DNA from: Cyclina sinensis
Taxonomy: Eukaryota > Mollusca > Bivalvia > Venerida > Veneridae
Reading direction: 5' to 3'
NCBI GenBank assembly: GCA_012932295.1
Contig: JAAONU010000003.1
Coordinates: forward strand, 24,600,361-24,664,360
DNA length: 64,000 nt
Below the pieces are notes generated by a model. It was not told the DNA's origin. It was given only the letters and a program-made list of their open reading frames with translations, and made no database searches. Positions 59,676 to 64,000 of this stretch are shown here, one piece after another. The position numbers and the translations under genes were made by a program. Numbering within the stretch: the first letter of the stretch is position 1; every line of letters starts with the position of its first letter.

Positions 59676-62048
59676 TGTTCAAACCCTGTATTTTCATGTT
59701 CTGAAGAAATTTAATAAGGACTGATCTGAAAAGTCAAACATTTATAAAACACTGACTGACAAACTAACATGTTCAGTAAGAACCTATTTTTAGCAACACC
59801 TTAATAAAAATGTATGATAGTCTAACAAAAAAATAATCACAGGTCCCTAAGCAAACATCCTTAATTATTTATACTTTACAAGTTCAAATCCATTTCTATT
59901 AATTCACATATAAACTTTCATTAAATGTGCTACTGAGATCTTTAACACAGACACTTTCTCTAACATGCTCTTCAATATACATTCCATATCAGGAAAGCAA
60001 TATTTTTAATTTCTTATTAATGTTAATCCCCTCAAATCAACAGAAATAAAGCCATAAAAAAATCCAAGTCTCATTTTCAATTAACAGTCTTTCTTCATAT
60101 TTCAATGGTTAAGGCAAAGTTATAAATAATCATTTATTGGAATTCCTTGTTAACTAAGCTAACATCAGTATCAGGTAGCAGGGTTTTCACCTCAAGCTCA
60201 GCATCAATTGTTTCCTTATTCCCATTGATTTCTGTCATGAATGAGCCAAACCTTCAGTAATCTGAGACCTTAATGATATCATGCTGTCCTCTCATGTTAC
60301 AGATCACTGACAGGAAGAGCCAGACTAATTTATTTACCAGGGGTGCAGCTACTGCCATCACCTACAGTTTTACAAGTACAGCATTAAACTTTAATTATCA
60401 ACCTTACTCCTGCATCTGCTTTCACTAGTGGTATTGAATAATCTGTCGGAAATTTTCAAAAGCAATTTGTATCAAGACATCTCCCCTTTTGGTGACAACA
60501 CTTCTGACATTATAGTTTCTGTTCATTAGCTGTATTTTCAAAATGAACGTCAATCCTGGAATACAACACTGTTCTTGTGCTTTCTTACATCCAACTTTAC
60601 CAACAGCACTAAACGGAGCTGACCCAACCTGAGCCAAAGGTTGAGAACTGTTCCATGTTTTATCTCTCCAATCAAGTGTGCACAGTCTGTTCACTCCTTA
60701 AGAAAATCATATCTAGATATTGAAAGGTAATCAGTGAGAGTTGACAGTTCATCTGGTGAAATATATGAGTTCGCAGGAATCAGGAAAACTGAAAAATTTG
60801 TCAGTTTTGACCAAATTTCAGTTTACTGGACCAATTTTGATGTCCAAAACTCCTTACAATATAGGTTCAGTTATTTTCTAAAAACATCAAATTAAAGTAT
60901 AACTTTTCACAAAAATGTCAAAATTTCATACCCAAACCCTAATCAGCCCCTAATGCAGTTTTTCACACTTATCATAAACCCATAAAACTGCCACTGTGAT
61001 CAGTGGCCCAAGGCAATGTTATCACCTCTTGATTCACCACAGATTATGTTAACCAGTGTTGAAAAATTATAACATTGTGAAATTTGCTCTTCTTTTGTTT
61101 TTAACTTTTACTTTGAACAAAAAGGTTTTTTTCTTTACTATGTTGACAAACCAACTAGCGTAAGCATCATAATTCAATTTTACTTGTCAATGACAATGAA
61201 CTGTTCCTATTTTTCATTAAGAGAAAAGCCTTCAAAGCATAATTATATTAGGCATACATTAAACATTGTTTTTGGCTGATTTATTTTCATGGGTTGGGGT
61301 GGGGGTGCAGGGGTCTTGGACCAACTGAGATTTGAAAATTTCTAGAGCCTGTGAAAGGAAACTTATTATTTGGTAAAATTTATGAGAGAGAGGATTGTAT
61401 AAGGGAGGGAAGGAGGATAGAAGAAAAATCTTAAGGAAGGGATGAAAAACTTAATCATCAGAGGGAGGGAGAGAAAAAAGATTCTAAAGAAGTGAAGGAA
61501 GGCAGCAATGAAGGAAGGAAGTAAAGAAAGGGGATGGTAGAGAGCAATGGTTAGAACAGAAGAGAATATCATCTGAATGCTATCATCTGGTTGCTTCACA
61601 AGAGCATCTCTGTTATTTGAGGTGGCATCTTTCCAGGAAAAATAAGTTGAAACTGTGTACAGTTATCCAAAAATACTACAGTTTTTAACCTTCACGCAGA
61701 GGATATTAAAACACACCGAATATTGCTCCAAAAATATCATGTAGCTGCCAAATGTGATTAAATATTTTGCTTCAAATGAATTACTTGGCACTTCTTAAAC
61801 TCATTACTGTCTGAAAACTAGGAAAGTTCTGATCATCATAACTTCATCTAAACTGACTCTTATCACAGCTAACAAATCCTAATACCCAAATGACAAAGAA
61901 AGTTTTCATCAAACTGTTTCATAACAGACCAGGTAAATATATTATAACTGTCAGCTGACTTTAGTAAACAAGGTCAATATTTCTAGAACAAGGTGTCTTC
62001 TATATACCAGAATCATATCCGACCCTGACCTATGATTAGTGAATGTCA
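59676..62048. other. No recognisable gene
   Basis: The longest frame (60425-60694, minus, 89 residues) shows no domain and is of a length expected by chance here. A strongly purine-rich tract (GGGAGGGAAGGAGG, GAGGGAGGGAGAG, GAAGGAAGG) spans about 61383-61560. ANKS1 exons upstream of 57094 were looked for and not found. Confidence 0.5.
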
Positions 62049-62812
62049 GACAAAATCCCCTTCGGACAAAATCCCCTTCATGTATTTTTGTATATCTGGA
62101 CATAATCCCCTCCATGGGTGGACATAATCCCCTTCATGTGTGAAATTTTTAAGTGGACAAAATCCCCTCAATAAAATTGCTACTTAGGACAAAATCCCCC
62201 TCGGATTAATTTTCTGTTTATAAAGTGGGTACGAGAGCGACATACTGCATTATGCTGTGTGTTGATTGCTAGTACTTTATTTTGCTCATTTCTAAATCAT
62301 AAAAAATGTAGAATATTATTCATCTACAGTTTTACTTAGAATTACCTTTTTAAACAATTAAAATGAACACTGTTAAACTTATTAAAATGTTTTTCATACA
62401 AATCAATTTAAAACAATTAAAGAAATTGCCTAATCAAATATATTTGTTATGAAGCTGATAATTTACCACAATTATAATGAACACTTCTAAACTAATTAAA
62501 TTGTTTTTAATGATAATGATAATTTGGTTGATAATTGATCTGAACAAATAAAAAAAATATGTCTTATCAAGCTTATATAATTATTAAGGTTAACTTGATA
62601 CATAATTATAAATCAAAAAACAAAAGTTCATTATTCATCAATTTTTATGGAGCATAATAATACATTAGAAACCTATGAAACAAGGGGATTTTGTCCGGGT
62701 AGGTAAGGGGATTTTGTCCAGCCTTGCAAAAACATGAAGGGGATTATGTCCACCCATGGAGGGGATTTTGTCTGGGTATGCAAAGGGGATTTTGTCCGAA
62801 GGGGATTATGTC
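62049..62812. mobile_element. Foldback element with six iterated motifs per arm
   Basis: The left arm (62049-62212) has six direct copies of (G)GACA(A/T)AATCCCC. The right arm (about 62680-62812) has six copies of the exact complement. Outer ends GACAAAATCCCCTTCGG and CCGAAGGGGATTATGTC mirror each other. Even the inter-motif CTCCATGGGT is mirrored (third motif of each arm). The centre (62212-62680) is AT-rich with a diverged direct repeat (ACAATTA(A/T)AATGAACAC at about 62356 and 62468). No coding sequence. A clear target duplication was not found. Confidence 0.8.
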
Positions 62813-62924
62813 AGTACACCATGATGAGTACTTCCAAAATCCTGTGAGGACACTTGTGCCCCTATGCAGGATGCTGAGTTCCCAAGGCAAGGCTAGGGGC
62901 TTTTTGGGTGTTTAGGGTGGCGAT

Positions 62925-63405
62925 TTTCACTAAATCAAGGACCATAACTCTGCTCCACCTAGAAGGATGGAAATGAAAAACCCAAGGTGCATAACTTCAC
63001 TTACTTTTATATATCCCTGTAAAGTTTCATGACTCTGGCTGCAACAATTTAACTGACTGAGCACATGACACAAAGTTTTTGCAGCTTTTTTCACTAAATC
63101 AATATCCATTACTTTGATCTCCCTAGAAGGAGGAGTCGAAATAACCCAGGTGTGCAACTCATTTGCTGATCTATATCCTTGTGAAGTTTCATGACCATAA
63201 GTCTGATAGCATTGGCTCAGCACACAACACAAACATTTTAGTAGCTATATTGACTTAAGGGCCATTACAACTCTGCTTTCCCTAGATGGTGGGAGATGAA
63301 AATCCCGATTTGCCCAACTTTACTTGCTGCTCTGTATCGCTGAGAAGTCAGACAGATGGACTAGAGCAAATGTACATGCCCCCATTAATAGGGGCATTAA
63401 AAACA
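62925..63405 (+). repeat. Three tandem units of a dispersed repeat (about 160-170 bp)
   Basis: Units start near 62927, 63092 and 63250. Each has a CACTAAATCAA/GACTTAAGG start, CATAACTCTGCT-like and CCTAGAAGGA-like blocks, AACCCAGGTGTGCAACT-like and AAGTTTCATGAC. The last ends AGACAGATGGACTAGAGCAAATGT then CCCCCATTAATAGGGGCAT, a small hairpin. Non-coding; open frames here are incidental. Confidence 0.6.
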
Positions 63406-64000
63406 GAGGTACCAACTGATGTTCAAATATGCATGGGGGTGAATTTTTTGCCTGAAATGTTCTCAGTGACCTTTGATCTTGGAATAGGAAAAATTTACTT
63501 TCAATCAACAATAGGCACTTTTCTGTCAGAAAAAACGTATTTCAGTTCAGCAAACCTCTTCACTGGTTGGCAAAAAAACTGCACTTCACAGAACATATTT
63601 ATGAAAATTCTAATTACCACTAATGAATGCAGTTCAGGAAAATAAGCTGATAATTTTATCTTTTAATTAGGACAGACTGTTGCACATTTTGGACATACTG
63701 GCTATAATTAGTTATGAAAAGAGGCAACATCAAAGCATCTGGGAATCCAAAGTTCTTGTCATGACTTCGAAATAAATGCCAGGCAAAAAAACTAAAAAAT
63801 CTGTTACTACATAAATCTCTTCTTTTGCATTACTTCTCGCCATGCCCATCATATCTGTATGTTAACAGACCACAAGATCAACCAAACACAAAAATCGATT
63901 TTTTGTGAAATTTCAATTAATTTGGAAACTGCCCACTCACAAGGTTAAGCAGTACTAAAGTCATTATTTATTGATAGAGAGGCATTTTGGTGCCAAAAAA
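63406..64000. other. No feature recognised to window end
   Basis: AT-rich sequence without splice-flanked open frames. Presumably an ANKS1 intron, with ankyrin-repeat exons expected beyond the window. Confidence 0.4.

Noticed and set aside
60425..60694. 89-residue minus-strand frame (GSAPFSAVGKVGCKKAQEQC)
   Set aside because: Looks somewhat protein-like but no family recognised, opens with GTG rather than ATG, and stop-to-stop length is not unusual. A protein search would decide.

Overview
This is eukaryotic nuclear DNA: AT-rich, sparse in coding sequence, with GT-AG introns and many short repeats. The dispersed repeats (elements ending in a CTCAGGTGAGCT hairpin followed by an A run, 'gggccataact...gacagacaga' repeats, tRNA-derived SINEs) and the protein similarity point to a bivalve mollusc. 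That placement is inferred from remembered repeat style; no database was searched.

One gene was recognised. It lies on the minus strand, runs from high to low coordinates, and is cut at both window edges. It encodes the C-terminal half of an ANKS1-family adaptor (ankyrin repeat and SAM domain protein 1, the ANKS1A/Odin and ANKS1B/AIDA-1 family). In transcription order the coding exons are 57064-57094 and 37438-37467 (both probable microexons), 32176-32414, then either 31676-31808 or 30789-30882, then 28644-28741, 27083-27194, 26536-26675, 26029-26118, 25212-25388 (optionally to 25454), 24322-24453, 23898-23972, 10349-10435 and 9535-9672. They encode an acidic/Ser-rich linker, SAM1, SAM2, a basic/acidic linker and most of a PTB domain. 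Codon phases agree across every junction. The N-terminal ankyrin repeats (beyond 64000) and the end of the PTB domain (below 1) were not found in the window.

The main result is how often this gene has duplicated its own exons and splice sites. Two homologous exons before SAM1 can each join both neighbours in frame but not each other, so they look mutually exclusive. The last PTB exon has two decayed upstream copies and a string of copied 3' splice sites. The exon after SAM2 carries a 66-bp tandem duplication of its 3' splice site, which would add or omit 22 residues in frame.

The rest is intron filled with repeats: a 1.4-kb-class Tc1 element split by a nested MITE (57454-59673); a foldback element with six GGACAAAATCCCC-type motifs per arm (62049-62812); a pogo-like MITE (48755-49591); a piggyBac-like MITE with TTAA flanks (52637-52860); hairpin-ended elements, one with a core of about 165-bp satellite monomers; 25-, 34-, 43- and 63-bp minisatellites; and several SINEs. 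No tRNA gene, rRNA gene, CRISPR array or second intact gene was seen.
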